From Harmothoe impar (Eukaryota > Annelida > Polychaeta > Phyllodocida > Polynoidae), in contig OX381705.1 of assembly GCA_947462335.1 (NCBI GenBank), positions 44,902,175-44,966,174 on the forward strand: 64,000 nucleotides of DNA. Reading direction: 5' to 3'. The notes beneath the pieces were generated by a model. The model saw nothing but the letters and a program-made list of their open reading frames with translations. It was not told the DNA's origin and searched no databases. Each line of letters begins with the position of its first letter. Position 1 is the first letter of the stretch. The translations under genes were made by a program, and so were the position numbers. Below are positions 24,877 through 36,220 of this stretch, one piece after another.

Positions 24877-26697
24877 CTCAAAAATGAGCAGGTGCATTTG
24901 AAAGTCAATACTAATATTAGCAATGAAATTGTCGCCAATCTCGAGAAACATAAAAATGATCCGAAGCAATTTTGGAAAACTGTAAATAATATCTGGAAAG
25001 GGGAGTCAAATGTCAAGAATATTGTCTTACAAAATGATGATAATATTACGCTGACTAAGCTTGATGTTGCTGATTACATGAATCATTACTATGTTAATAC
25101 TGGTTCACAACTAGCACTGGCCTTTACCGGTACTGACGGAAATGTTGAAATTGAAGACATTTTTGATGACAGCGACAGTTTTTTGGACGATTTTGACCTA
25201 AAAAAATGGTCGGACGAATCGTACCGACATCTTGCGGCTGACATCAATAAATACAAATCTTCTAATATTGAAAATGTAAAGTCAGAAGTGTTAAAAGTTG
25301 TCTTTAAAAGCAAACCATATTTACTGTCGCACATGTTAAATGGTACCATTGACTTATCGCATGTACCCGTCGCCTGGAAGACGGCCACGGTTATCCCCCT
25401 GCCTAAAACAGGCGATCTCCAAAAGGTAACTAACTGGAGACCCATAAGTTTGCTAAATCTTGTTGGGAAAACTATGGAAAAGGTTGTACAGCGCCAGCTA
25501 ATGGAATTCGTGTTATCAAATAATTTAATGACCCCCTTTCAATTTGGCTTTTTGCCGGGAAAGGGCACTGATGATGCAATTTATGAGCTTACTAATGACC
25601 TGTATATTGCCAGGAATGCTAAGATGTTTGCAGCAGTGGTCTTCCTCGATCTGAGGAAGGCCTTTGAGACGGTTAATCATAATAGGCTTTTACAAAAATT
25701 GAAATCGTTGGGCTGTTCGTTTAAGACTGTACTTTGGTTCAAAGATTACCTAGAAAATAGGTCTCAGTGTTGCTTTGTAAATTCCCATAAATCTGGCATG
25801 CATCACATCAGCTGTGGAGTACCTCAAGGGTCCGTGTTAGGACCGCTCCTTTTTATCCTGTATATTAACGACTTAGTGGATTGTATAAAAAACGCTAGTT
25901 GTTACTTGTACGCGGATGATCTAGCAATCTTGGTTAGTGCCCGTTCGGTTGGGCGCATTCGCACTCTATTACAAGAGGATCTGAATATTATAAGTGATTG
26001 GTGCTCATTAAACCGTCTAACCATAAATGCAGATAAATCTAAGATTATGTGGTTGCACTCAAACAGACAAAACCCAGATTTATCTGGATGCGCTGTTTTT
26101 GTCCAACAACGGGCGCTCGCGGTAGTCAGAGAGTTTAATTACTTGGGCGTTAATATTGACTACTGTCTTAGTTTTTCTGGTCATGGCAAAAAAATCAAAG
26201 GTATGTTGAAAGGTAAGATGGCCCAGTTACGGCACATCAGGAAATCTACAAGTAGGGACCTGTGCCTTTTAGTATATAAACAAATGATTAGGCCCTCTAT
26301 GGAGTACAGTAGTTTCATAATTGATGGAGCTGCTGACTGGGTGCCTAGATGTTTCCAGGTGGTGCAAAACGACTGCTTAAGGATTTGTGAAAAGATCCGG
26401 AATCCTAGAGATATAGGTGTGGACCAGCTGCATGTACAATGTGAGGTTGTGGAGCTCAAAGACAGAAGGCAAACTGCGTTATTGGCTCTAATGTACAAAA
26501 AATCAAGAATTGTAGAAAATGTTTTGGAGCCAGTACGTGAGCTTAGAAGTGCTAACAAAATAAAGTTAAAAATTAAAAGGCCAAAATGTGCACTTTATAG
26601 GCGCAGTCCCTTGTACAGAGGTGTTTGTATCTGGGATGAACTTGATGCTGCGCAACATCACAAATTAAACCGTGATGCCTTTCTTAATAGCCTATAA
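24877..26697 (+). CDS. LINE reverse transcriptase ORF (5'-truncated non-LTR retrotransposon)
   Basis: The frame opens after a stop at 24874 and runs about 605 codons to TAA at 26695-26697. The RT domain holds the WRPISLL block, motif A in FLDLRKAFETV (Asp about residue 253 counted from 24892), the CGVPQGSVLGPLLFILYIND block and the catalytic YADD (residues 340-343). A C-terminal extension typical of jockey/CR1-like LINEs follows. No endonuclease domain is visible upstream, so this copy is 5'-truncated, as is usual for LINE insertions. No initiating ATG is convincing near the start. The RT frame has no stop, so insertion is fairly recent. Clade not assigned. Confidence 0.9.
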   Translation, partial: LKNEQVHLKVNTNISNEIVANLEKHKNDPKQFWKTVNNIWKGESNVKNIVLQNDDNITLTKLDVADYMNHYYVNTGSQLALAFTGTDGNVEIEDIFDDSDSFLDDFDLKKWSDESYRHLAADINKYKSSNIENVKSEVLKVVFKSKPYLLSHMLNGTIDLSHVPVAWKTATVIPLPKTGDLQKVTNWRPISLLNLVGKTMEKVVQRQLMEFVLSNNLMTPFQFGFLPGKGTDDAIYELTNDLYIARNAKMFAAVVFLDLRKAFETVNHNRLLQKLKSLGCSFKTVLWFKDYLENRSQCCFVNSHKSGMHHISCGVPQGSVLGPLLFILYINDLVDCIKNASCYLYADDLAILVSARSVGRIRTLLQEDLNIISDWCSLNRLTINADKSKIMWLHSNRQNPDLSGCAVFVQQRALAVVREFNYLGVNIDYCLSFSGHGKKIKGMLKGKMAQLRHIRKSTSRDLCLLVYKQMIRPSMEYSSFIIDGAADWVPRCFQVVQNDCLRICEKIRNPRDIGVDQLHVQCEVVELKDRRQTALLALMYKKSRIVENVLEPVRELRSANKIKLKIKRPKCALYRRSPLYRGVCIWDELDAAQHHKLNRDAFLNSL

Positions 26698-27240
26698 CTG
26701 TCTTATTATTATTGACATCTGTGATATAACTATGGTGGAAATCAGGTCACTTTTGTGTAACCGCAGCCGGAATAGAAAAGAGGATTGTATCGCCTCATCA
26801 CCTAGGAAATTGTCATTGTTATCTAGGATGAAAAAGTAACAGATCTGATACCGACTTGTTCAAAAAATCTTTATTCGCAGATGAGATACATTCGGTTATT
26901 CTAAGTCAAATGACTTAATTGTCAAGCTTTATGTTATGTATAAAGGCAGAGGTATACACTAGTACCGGTACTGCGCAGACTGAAATAAATTGGAATATAC
27001 GAATATACGAACTGTAAATGTATGTATAACGCCTCCTTCATGGAACGATCAGGATTTGATACTGCCACATGCTTTTTGACGACAATTGAATCATTATCTA
27101 CTTTATATTGTATTGTTCTTTGTACTTACTATATTGAATTTACAACATTGGTGTATACGAAAAACGTATTGTAAATATGACTATACGACGCCAATAAAAA
27201 TATTAAAAACTAAAAAAAAAAAAAAAAACTAAAAAACTAA
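24877..27240 (+). mobile_element. 5'-truncated LINE with A-rich tail
   Basis: The RT ORF is followed by about 500 bp of 3' UTR, AATAAA at about 27193 and an A-rich tail (27213-27240), the expected order for target-primed reverse transcription. I could not define a target duplication because the 5' edge is unclear. Confidence 0.75.
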
Positions 27241-27765
27241 ACCATTGCTCAAAACATGTAGGGGAATTATAATTTTTGTCGCCTATGCTGGCTGGACCCA
27301 AGGGGGGGGGGTCTTAATAGAGGGAGTGTGCTTACTACGTCAAATATGATCCATCATTCCCTTCCTCCCGCACTAGCAGTGGTAGTTTGTCCCTCGGTGA
27401 CAAAGTTTTCATGTCGGGCATTTCCTCCCCACCAGAGCCCTCCAGAAAATGGTCGAAAATTGCCCAAGAATTCTAATTTATAGTTTTAAAAAGTACAAAT
27501 CCTTCAATTAGGCCTACCCCAACTGGCCATACCTCAATATGGAGCCTATAGTGCCCTTCTAACAGTAGTATGGATCCCAGACTGTATCTCTAATGGCGTC
27601 AGAGCGAGATAGAGAGTGTGTCCTCCAGGCCAGCAGAACTCCTCATGGACAAAAGGTCAGATATTCCGTTTTATGCTAACGTTATGGCATCAGCCGGGGT
27701 ACTTAACTTATGCACACACCAATCCTGATACAAGTACATCAGGGTGATGCAGATACATCATAGTT
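27241..27765. other. Spacer between LINE and Polinton
   Basis: About 0.5 kb of unique-looking host sequence with a short poly-G tract near 27302. No gene or repeat recognised. Confidence 0.6.
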
Positions 27766-27771
27766 TTCATG
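27766..27771. repeat. Polinton target-site duplication, left (TTCATG)
   Basis: TTCATG directly before the first base of the left terminal repeat. The identical hexamer follows the right end at 56111-56116. A 6-bp duplication is the hallmark of Polinton/Maverick integration. Confidence 0.93.
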
Positions 27772-27782
27772 AGTAGTATAAG

Positions 27783-27833
27783 TAGAGGGTATAGTATAAA
27801 ACAACAGTATGTTGTTTTATACTATACCCTCTA
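27783..27833. promoter_or_regulatory. Terminal hairpin in left TIR
   Basis: Perfect 23-bp stem (TAGAGGGTATAGTATAAAAC... paired) around a 5-base loop AGTAT, starting 11 bp from the element tip. The same stem occurs in the right repeat at 56049-56099 with a different loop. It may act in replication initiation or end recognition; function is inferred only. Confidence 0.85.
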
Positions 27834-28144
27834 TTTTTACCTTTTTTGCTAATTTTTCAAAAAGTTACTATTTATCATAACTTTGAGGGAAACTGTATAT
27901 TATAAGTTTCAGGGGCATCTATCTACTACGGGCATCTATCTGCTAAGATTTAATATTTATAACTTTGAGGGACATCTACTACGATTCTTCTTTCTGTATG
28001 TTATAATTTTGAAGGGTACATGCTACTACTCTTGTTAGTGGAGGGGGTACATAAAGTCACAAAACAGAAATAAATTTGTACTATATTTATTTCATTGATA
28101 TACATTACATTTGTTATGTTCACTTTATTTCTTGTATTGCTTCT

Positions 28145-28417
28145 TCATGAAGATATTCCGTAGTGCTTCTCTATGAAGATATTCCATTCTTCTTGTCCTT
28201 TTTTTCCGGCTGCAAACCGTTCAACTATGAGATATATGCGCGGTGGAATATTAGGGTTGTTGAATTCTATTCTATCGCTTGTTAAATACTGCTTCATGCA
28301 GTATGGGATAGGTAGAGTATCAATGCTTTTTTTCCCTGTTTCGCGTAAGTGTGATCTATCCTCATTTTTGTACAATACTCTAGACCTCTTTTTCTTCATC
28401 CAGTTCACTTCATCCAC
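28145..28417 (-). pseudogene. Truncated copy of SOCS-box gene in left TIR
   Basis: Ninety codons identical to the end of the gene at 54901-55737 except Arg for Trp in the VExFAAGKKG block. It covers the LPIP Cullin-5-type motif but the preceding part is frameshifted and the Cys-rich N-terminus is absent. Read here as a passive TIR duplicate. Confidence 0.8.
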
Positions 28418-31290
28418 ATAGAAAATAATGGCATCGCGACATAGTACAGAAAGAGGTAGATTATATTCCCTTAACTTATGTATTTCAATATTTCTTTTGC
28501 TTTTTCTTGTACTATTATAGTTCTATCTCGTCCATCTTGATATGTCCAGATGTGTGACGCTTGAGATGGTGAAATTTCTTCATAAATTGTGTGTCCTGGC
28601 ATTATGTTTTCTATGCGTTTCAAAACATTCTGAACATTTTCACTAGGGGAACTTTTGATCATTTTCTCAACAATTTCTGTGGACTTAGCCAAACTGGACT
28701 GAACAGACGGCAAAATGGCTATGTCCTGGCCACTCCCAGTTTGGCTAAGTGAGGGAGCTGGAGATGGTAAAATTGGTGATGTGATAATATCAAACTTCAT
28801 CTTTTCCATGCATCTCAAGACATTCTGAACATTTTCACCAAAGGAACTTTTGACCATTTTCTGAGATTTCTGAAAGCCGGACTTAGCCATTTTCTCACGG
28901 GGAGTCAGATTTCCCATTTTGTCCTATTCTAAGCGTAGTTTCCTGTGAGACACTAGAGAGCTGGAGATGGTAAAAGTTAGTGATAATGCTTGTCGTGTTC
29001 TAAGTTTGTATTTCCTATGCGTTTAAGTCTAGACATAGTTATTTTGCTGGCCGGTTTAGTCCCGTTTGACACCAGAGGGAGCTGGAGATGGTAAAACAGC
29101 GTCACAAAGTGTGTGTGCTGGCATTATGTTTTCTATACGTTTCAAGAAATTCTGAACATTTTCACCTGAGGAACTTTTGACCATTTTCTGAACAATTTCT
29201 GTGGACTTAGCCAAACTGGGAGTGGTCCGGACATAGCCATTTTGCTGTCTGTTCACTGCTGTGTGGCTACTATGTCCAGATGTGTGACGCTGGAGATGGT
29301 GAAATTTCTTCATAAATTGTGTGTCCTGGCATTATGTTTTCTATACGTTTCAAAACATTCTGAACATTTTCACTAGGGGAACTTTTGATCATTTTCTCAA
29401 CAATTTCTGTGGACTTAGCCAAACTGAACTGAACAGACGGCAAAATGGCTATGTCCTGGCCACTCCCAGTTTGGCTAAGTGAGGGAGCTGGAGATGGTAA
29501 AATTGGTGATGTCATAATATCAAACTTCATCTTTTCCATGCATCTCAAGACATTCTGAACATTTTCACCAAAGGAACTTGACCATTTTCTGAGATTTCTG
29601 AGAGCTGGACTTAGCCATTTTCTCAGGGGGAGTCAGATTTCCCATTTTGTCCTAATCTCAGCATAGTTTCCTGTGAGACACTAGAGAGCTGGAGATGGTA
29701 AAAGTTAGTGATAATGCTTGTCGTGTTCTAAGTCTGGACATAGTTATTTTGCTGGCCGGTTTAGTCCCGTTTGACACCAGAGGGAGCTGGAGATGGTAAA
29801 ATTTCGTCACAAAGTGTGTGTGCTGGCATTATGTTTTCTATACGTTTCAAGAAATTCTGAACATTTTCACCTGAGGAACTTTTGACCATTTTCTGAACAA
29901 TTTCTGTGGACTTAGCCAAACTGGGAGTGGTCCGGACATAGCCATTTTGCTGTCTGTTCACTGCTGTGTGGCTACTATGTCCAGATGTGTGACGCTGGAG
30001 ATGGTGAAATTTCTTCATAAATTGTGTGTCCTGGCATTATGTTTTCTATGCGTTTCAAAACATTCTGAACATTTTAACTAGGGGAACTTTTGATCATTTT
30101 CTCAACAATTTCTGTGGACTTAGCCAAACTGAACTGAACAGACGGCAAAATGGCTATGTCCTGGCCACTCCCAGTTTGGCTAAGTGAGGGAGCTGGAGAT
30201 GGTAAAATTGGTGATGTGATAATATCAAACTTCATCTTTTCCATGCATCTCAAGACATTCTGAACATTTTCACCAAAGGAACTTTTGACCATTTTCTGAG
30301 ATTTCTGAGAGCTGGACTTAGCCATTTTCTCAGGGGGAGTCAGATTTCCCATTTTGTCCTAATCTCAGCATAGTTTCCTGTGAGACACTAGAGAGCTGGA
30401 GATGGTAAAAGTTAGTGATAATGCTTGTCTTGTTCTAAGTCTGGACATAGTTATTTTGCTGGCCGGTTTAGTCCCGTTTGACACCAGAGGGAGCTGGAGA
30501 TGGTAAAACAGCGTCACAAAGTGTGTGTGCTGGCATTATGTTTTCTATACGTTTCAAGAAATTCTGAACATTTTCACCTGAGGAACTTTTGACCATTTTC
30601 TGAACAATTTCTGTGGACTTAGCCAAACTGGGAGTGGTCCGGACATAGCCATTTTGCTGTCTGTTCACTGCTGTGTGGCTACTATGTCCAGATGTGTGAC
30701 GCTGGAGATGGTGAAATTTCTTCATAAATTGTGTGTCCTGGCATTATGTTCTCTATACGTTTCAAAACATTCTGAACATTTTCACTAGGGGAACTTTTGA
30801 TCATTTTCTCAACAATTTTTGTGGACTTAGCCAAACTGAACTGAACAGACGGCAAAATGGCTATGTCCTGGCCACTCCCAGTTTGGCTAAGTGAGGGAGC
30901 TGGAGATGGTAAAATTGGTGATGTGATAATATCAAACTTCATCTTTTCCATGCATCTCAAGACATTCTGAACATTTTCACCAAAGGAACTTTTGACCATT
31001 TTCTGAGATTTCTGAGAGCTGGACTTAGCCATTTTCTCAGGGGGAGTCAGATTTCCCATTTTGTCCTAATCTCAGCGTAGTTTCCTGTGAGACACTAGAG
31101 AGCTGGAGATGGTAAAAGTTAGTGATAATGCTTGTCTTGTTCTAAGTCTGGACATAGTTATTTTGCTGGCCGGTTTAGTCCCGTTTGACACCAGAGGGAG
31201 CTGGAGATGGTAAAATTTCGTCACAAAGTGTGTGTGCTGGCATTATGTTTTCTATACGTTTCAAGAAATTCTGAACATTTTCACCTGAGG

Positions 31291-31674
31291 CCACACCAAA
31301 AAAAAAAGTTGGTCAATGGATTTCACTTTTCAAAAAATGGTGCGAGCGAGCGAAATTTTTTTTTTTTTTTTTTTAAGAATTTTTTTTTGTCAATGGATTT
31401 TGTCGGTGGAAAACTGGAGCGAGCAACTTTTTTTTTTTTTTTTTAGCCAGCCTCCGACAAAAGTTCTTAGTGGACCCCTAACATAAAAATTTATTGGCTG
31501 ATCTGGGGGAATTACTGGAAGAAAATTTGAAAAAAAAAAAAAAATTCTCAATTTTGAAAAAAATGAGGCGAGCGAAATCCATTGACAAATTTTGTTTTTC
31601 AAAAAAAAAAAAAATTTCCCTTTCCGAAAAGAAGGTGCGCGAAATCCATTGACCAACTTTTTTTTTTGGTGTGG
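31291..31674. mobile_element. 384-bp MITE inserted in a satellite monomer
   Basis: Terminal inverted repeats of about 33 bp: the left end reads CCACACCAAAAAAAAAAGTT and the right end is its reverse complement. It is flanked by the direct 7-bp duplication CCTGAGG (31284-31290 and 31675-31681), and the empty site is seen in every other monomer. The interior has several long A and T runs and no ORF of its own. Superfamily uncertain. Confidence 0.9.
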
Positions 31675-33345
31675 CCTGAGGAACTTTTGACCATTTTCTG
31701 AACAATTTCTGTGGACTTAGCCAAACTGGGAGTGGTCCGGACATAGCCATTTTGCTGTCTGTTCACTGCTGTGTGGCTACTATGTCCAGATGTGTGACGC
31801 TGGAGATGGTGAAATTTCTTCATAAATTGTGTGTCCTGGCATTATGTTTTCTATGCGTTTCAAAACATTCTGAACATTTTCACTAGGGGAACTTTTGATC
31901 ATTTTCTCAACAATTTCTGTGGACTTAGCCAAACTGAACTGAACAGACGGCAAAATGGCTATGTCCTGGCCACTCCCAGTTTGGCTAAGTGAGGGAGCTG
32001 GAGATGGTAAAATTGGTGATGTGATAATATCAAACTTCATCTTTTCCATGCATCTCAAGACATTCTGAACATTTTCACCAAAGGAACTTTTGACCATTTT
32101 CTGAGATTTCTGAGAGCTGGACTTAGCCATTTTCTCAGGGGGAGTCAGATTTCCCATTTTGTCCTAATCTCAGCATAGTTTCCTGTGAGACACTAGAGAG
32201 CTGGAGATGGTAAAAGTTAGTGATAATGCTTGTCTTGTTCTAAGTCTGGACATAGTTATTTTGCTGGCCGGTTTAGTCCCGTTTGACACCAGAGGGAGCT
32301 GGAGATGGTAAAATTTCGTCACAAAGTGTGTGTGCTGGCATTATGTTTTCTATACGTTTCAAGAAATTCTGAACATTTTCACCTGAGGAACTTTTGACCA
32401 TTTTCTGAACAATTTCTGTGGACTTAGCCAAACTGGGAGTGGTCCGGACATAGCCATTTTGCTGTCTGTTCACTGCTGTGTGGCTACTATGTCCAGATGT
32501 GTGACGCTGGAGATGGTGAAATTTCTTCATAAATTGTGTGTCCTGGCATTATGTTTTCTATACGTTTCAAAACATTCTGAACATTTTCACTAGGGGAACT
32601 TTTGATCATTTTCTCAACAATTTCTGTGGACTTAGCCAAACTAGACTGAACAGACGGCAAAATGGCTATGTCCTGGCCACTCCCAGTTTGGCTAAGTGAG
32701 GGAGCTGGAGATGGTAAAATTGGTGATGTGATAATATCAAACTTCATCTTTTCCATGCATCTCAAGACATTCTGAACATTTTCACCAAAGGAACTTTTGA
32801 CCATTTTCTGAGATTTCTGAGAGCTGGACTTAGCCATTTTCTCAGGGGGAGTCAGATTTCCCATTTTGTCCTAATCTCAGCGTAGTTTCCTGTGAGACAC
32901 TAGAGAGCTGGAGATGGTAAAAGTTAGTGATAATGCTTGTCTTGTTCTAAGTCTGGACATAGTTATTTTGCTGGCCGGTTTAGTCCCGTTTGACACCAGA
33001 GGGAGCTGGAGATGGTAAAACAGCGTCACAAAGTGTGTGTGCTGGCATTATGTTTTCTATACGTTTCAAGAAATTCTGAACATTTTCACCTGAGGAACTT
33101 TTGACCATTTTCTGAACAATTTCTGTGGACTTAGCCAAACTGGGAGTGGTCCGGACATAGCCATTTTGCTGTCTGTTCACTGCTGTGTGGCTACTATGTC
33201 CAGATGTGTGACGCTGGAGATGGTGAAATTTCTTCATAAATTGTGTGTCCTGGCATTATGTTTTCTATACGTTTCAAAACATTCTGAACATTTTCACTAG
33301 GGGAACTTTTGATCATTTTCTCAACAATTTCTGTGGACTTAGCCA

Positions 33346-33369
33346 TTTTGCCGTCTGTTCAGTCCAGTT
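33346..33369. repeat. 24-bp inverted segment in one satellite monomer
   Basis: Other monomers read AGCCA, then a 24-bp core, then TGGCT. Here the core is the exact reverse complement of the normal one while the outer AGCCA/TGGCT pair is unchanged. The same flip occurs at 35500-35523, three monomers further on, in a block that shares other private changes, so one event was copied by amplification. Confidence 0.88.
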
Positions 33370-36220
33370 TGGCTATGTCCTGGCCACTCCCAGTTTGGTT
33401 AAGTGAGGGAGCTGGAGATGGTAAAATTGGTGATGTGATAATATCAAACTTCATCTTTTCCATGCATCTCAAGACATTCTGAACATTTTCACCAAAGGAA
33501 CTTTTGACCATTTTCTGAGATTTCTGAGAGCTGGACTTAGCCATTTTCTCAGGGGGAGTCAGATTTCCCATTTTGTCCTAATCTCAGCATAGTTTCCTGT
33601 GTGACACTAGAGAGCTGGAGATGGTAAAAGTTAGTGATAATGCTTGTCTTGTTCTAAGTCTGGACATAGTTATTTTGCTGGCCGGTTTAGTCCCGTTTGA
33701 CACCAGAGGGAGCTGGAGATGGTAAAACAGCGTCACAAAGTGTGTGTGCTGGCATTATGTTTTCTATACGTTCTAAGTAATTCTGAACATTTTCACCTGA
33801 GGAACTTTTGACCATTTTTCTGAACAATTTCTGTGGACTTAGCCAAACTGGGAGTGGTCCGGACATAGCCATTTTGCTGTCTGTTCACTGCTGTGTGGCT
33901 ACTATGTCCAGATGTGTGACGCTGGAGATGGTGAAATTTCTTCATAAATTGTGTGTCCTGGCATTATGTTTTCTATGCGTTTCAAAACATTCTGAACATT
34001 TTCACTAGGGGAACTTTTGATCATTTTCTCAACAATTTCTGTGGACTTAGCCAAACTGAACTGAACAGACGGCAAAATGGCTATGTATTGGCCACTCCCA
34101 GTTTGGCTAAGTGAGGGAGCTGGAGATGGTAAAATTGGTGATGTGATAATATCAAACTTCATCTTTTCCATGCATCTCAAGACATTCTGAACATTTTCAC
34201 CGAAGGAACTTTTGACCATTTTCTGAGATTTCTGAAAGCCGGACTTAGCCATTTTCTCACGGGGAGTCAGATTTCCCATTTTGTCCTAATCTCAGCGTAG
34301 TTTCCTGTGAGACACTAGAGAGCTGGAGATGGTAAAAGTTAGTGACAATGCTTGTCGTGTTCTAAGTTTGTATTTTCTATGCGTTAAGTCTAGACATAGT
34401 TATTTTGCTGGCCGGTTTAGTCCCCTTTGACAGAGCTGGAGATGGTAAAATTTCGTCACAAAGTGTATGTGCTGGCATTATGTTTTCTATACGTTTCAAG
34501 AAATTCTGAACATTTTCACCTGAGGAACTTTTGACCATTTTCTGAACAATTTCTGTGGACTTAGCCAAACTGGGAGTGGTCCGGACATAGCCATTTTGCT
34601 GTCTGTTCACTGCTGTGTGGCTACTATGTCCAGATGTGTGACGCTGGAGATGGTAAAATTTCTTCATAAATTGTGTGTGCTAGCATTATGTTTTCTATAC
34701 GTTTCAAAACATTCTGAACATTTTCACTAGGGGAACTTTTGATCATTTTCTCAACAATTTCTGTGGACTTAGCCAAACTGGACTGAACAGACGGCAAAAT
34801 GGCTATGTCTTGGCCACTCCCAGTTTGGCTAAGTGAGGGAGCTGGAGATGGTAAAATTGGTGATGTCATAATATCAAACTTCATCTTTTCCATGCATCTC
34901 AAGACATTCTGAACATTTTCACCAAAGGAACTTTTGACCATTTTCTGAGATTTCTGAGAGCCAGACTTAGCCATTTTCTCACGGGGAGTCAGATTTCCCA
35001 TTTTGTCCTATTCTAGTTTCCTGTGAGACACTAGAGAGCTGGAGATGGTATAAGTTAGTGATAATGCTTGTCGTGTTCTAAGTTTGTATTTCCTATGCGT
35101 TTAAGTCTAGACATAGTTATTTTGCTGGCCGGTTTAGTCCCGTTTGACACCAGAGGGAGCTGGAGATGGTAAAATTTCGTCACAAAGTGTGTGTGCTGGC
35201 ATTATGTTTTCTATACGTTATAAGAAATTCTGAACATTTTCACCTTAGGAACTTTTGACCATTTTCTGAACAATTTCTGTGGACTTAGCCAAACTGGGAG
35301 TGGTCCGGACATAGCCATTTTGCTGTCTGTTCACTGCTGTGTGGCTACTATGTCCAGATGTGTGACGCTGGAGATGGTAAAATTTCTTCATAAATTGTGT
35401 GTCCTGGCATTATGTTTTCTATGCGTTTCAAAACATTCTGAACATTTTCACTAGGGGAACTTTTGATCATTTTCTCAACAATTTCTGTGGACTTAGCCAT
35501 TTTGCCGTCTGTTCAGTCCAGTTTGGCTATGTCCTGGCCACTCCCAGTTTGGTTAAGTGAGGGAGCTGGAGATGGTAAAATTGGTGATGTGATAATATCA
35601 AACTTCATCTTTTCCATGCATCTCAAGACATTCTGAACATTTTCACCAAAGGAACTTTTGACCATTTTCTGAGATTTCTGAGAGCTGGACTTAGCCATTT
35701 TCTCAGGGGGAGTCAGATTTCCCATTTTGTCCTAATCTCAGCATAGTTTCCTGTGTGACACTAGAGAGCTGGAGATGGTAAAAGTTAGTGATAATGCTTG
35801 TCTTGTTCTAAGTCTGGACATAGTTATTTTGCTGGCCGGTTTAGTCCCGTTTGACACCAGAGGGAGCTGGAGATGGTAAAACAGCGTCACAAAGTGTGTG
35901 TGCTGGCATTATGTTTTCTATACGTTCTAAGTAATTCTGAACATTTTCACCTGAGGAACTTTTGACCATTTTTCTGAACAATTTCTGTGGACTTAGCCAA
36001 ACTGGGAGTGGTCCGGACATAGCCATTTTGCTGTCTGTTCACTGCTGTGTGGCTACTATGTCCAGATGTGTGACGCTGGAGATGGTGAAATTTCTTCATA
36101 AATTGTGTGTCCTGGCATTATGTTTTCTATGCGTTTCAAAACATTCTGAACATTTTCACTTGGGGAACTTTTGATCATTTTCTCAACAATTTCTGTGGAC
36201 TTAGCCTGAGTTTTATTCCG

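Larger units (their letters stand above)
27772..28542 (+). repeat. Polinton left terminal inverted repeat (771 bp)
   Basis: Reverse complement matches 55339-56110 with scattered substitutions and small indels. It contains a minus-strand copy of the last ~130 codons of the SOCS-box gene (stop side at about 28145). That copy has lost one base in an A-run near 28488 relative to the right side, so the frame breaks, and it lacks the gene's 5' half. It is a by-product of repeat homogenisation, not a second gene. Confidence 0.93.
28471..36030 (-). other. Recurrent minus-strand satellite ORFs (uncertain coding status)
   Basis: Ten-plus short ORFs, for example 28471-28917, 29056-29313, 29761-30018, 30682-31059, 32487-32864, 33902-34279 and 34624-35001. 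The 125-codon type starts MGNLTPPEKMAKSSSQKS and carries repeats of the form MVKSSFGENVQNVLRCMEKM. The 85-codon type starts MKKFHHLQRHTSGHSSHT. No known domain is recognised. Frames stay open across most monomers, which may reflect recent amplification and need not mean selection. They are interrupted between monomers and have no shared promoter motif. I treat them as relics of a repeat-rich gene. Confidence 0.4.
28543..36206. repeat. 707-bp satellite array inside the Polinton, about 10.5 monomers
   Basis: TGTCCAGATGTGTGACGCT recurs at 28543, 29273, 29978, 30685, 31783, 32490, 33197, 33905, 34627, 35351 and 36059. Spacing is 705-730 bp except for one interval widened by a 384-bp MITE. Each monomer contains three diverged ~100-bp sub-repeats (TTCTGAACATTTTCAC...GGACTTAGCC). 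The minus strand has recurring ORFs of 85 and 125 codons, each a Ser/Lys-rich series of EIVQKMVKSSSGENVQN-like repeats, so the satellite may have grown out of a coding repeat. Monomers near 33250-33960 and 35400-36120 share private changes 2,154 bp (three monomers) apart, a higher-order repeat. Confidence 0.92.

Noticed and set aside
28145..28417. A second working SOCS-box gene in the left TIR
   Set aside because: It lacks the 5' half of the gene and carries a one-base frame break relative to the right copy.
33808..36174. Plus-strand ORFs in the satellite (33808-34008, 35962-36174)
   Set aside because: They read through repeat sub-units on the opposite strand to the longer frames and match each other only because the monomers match.
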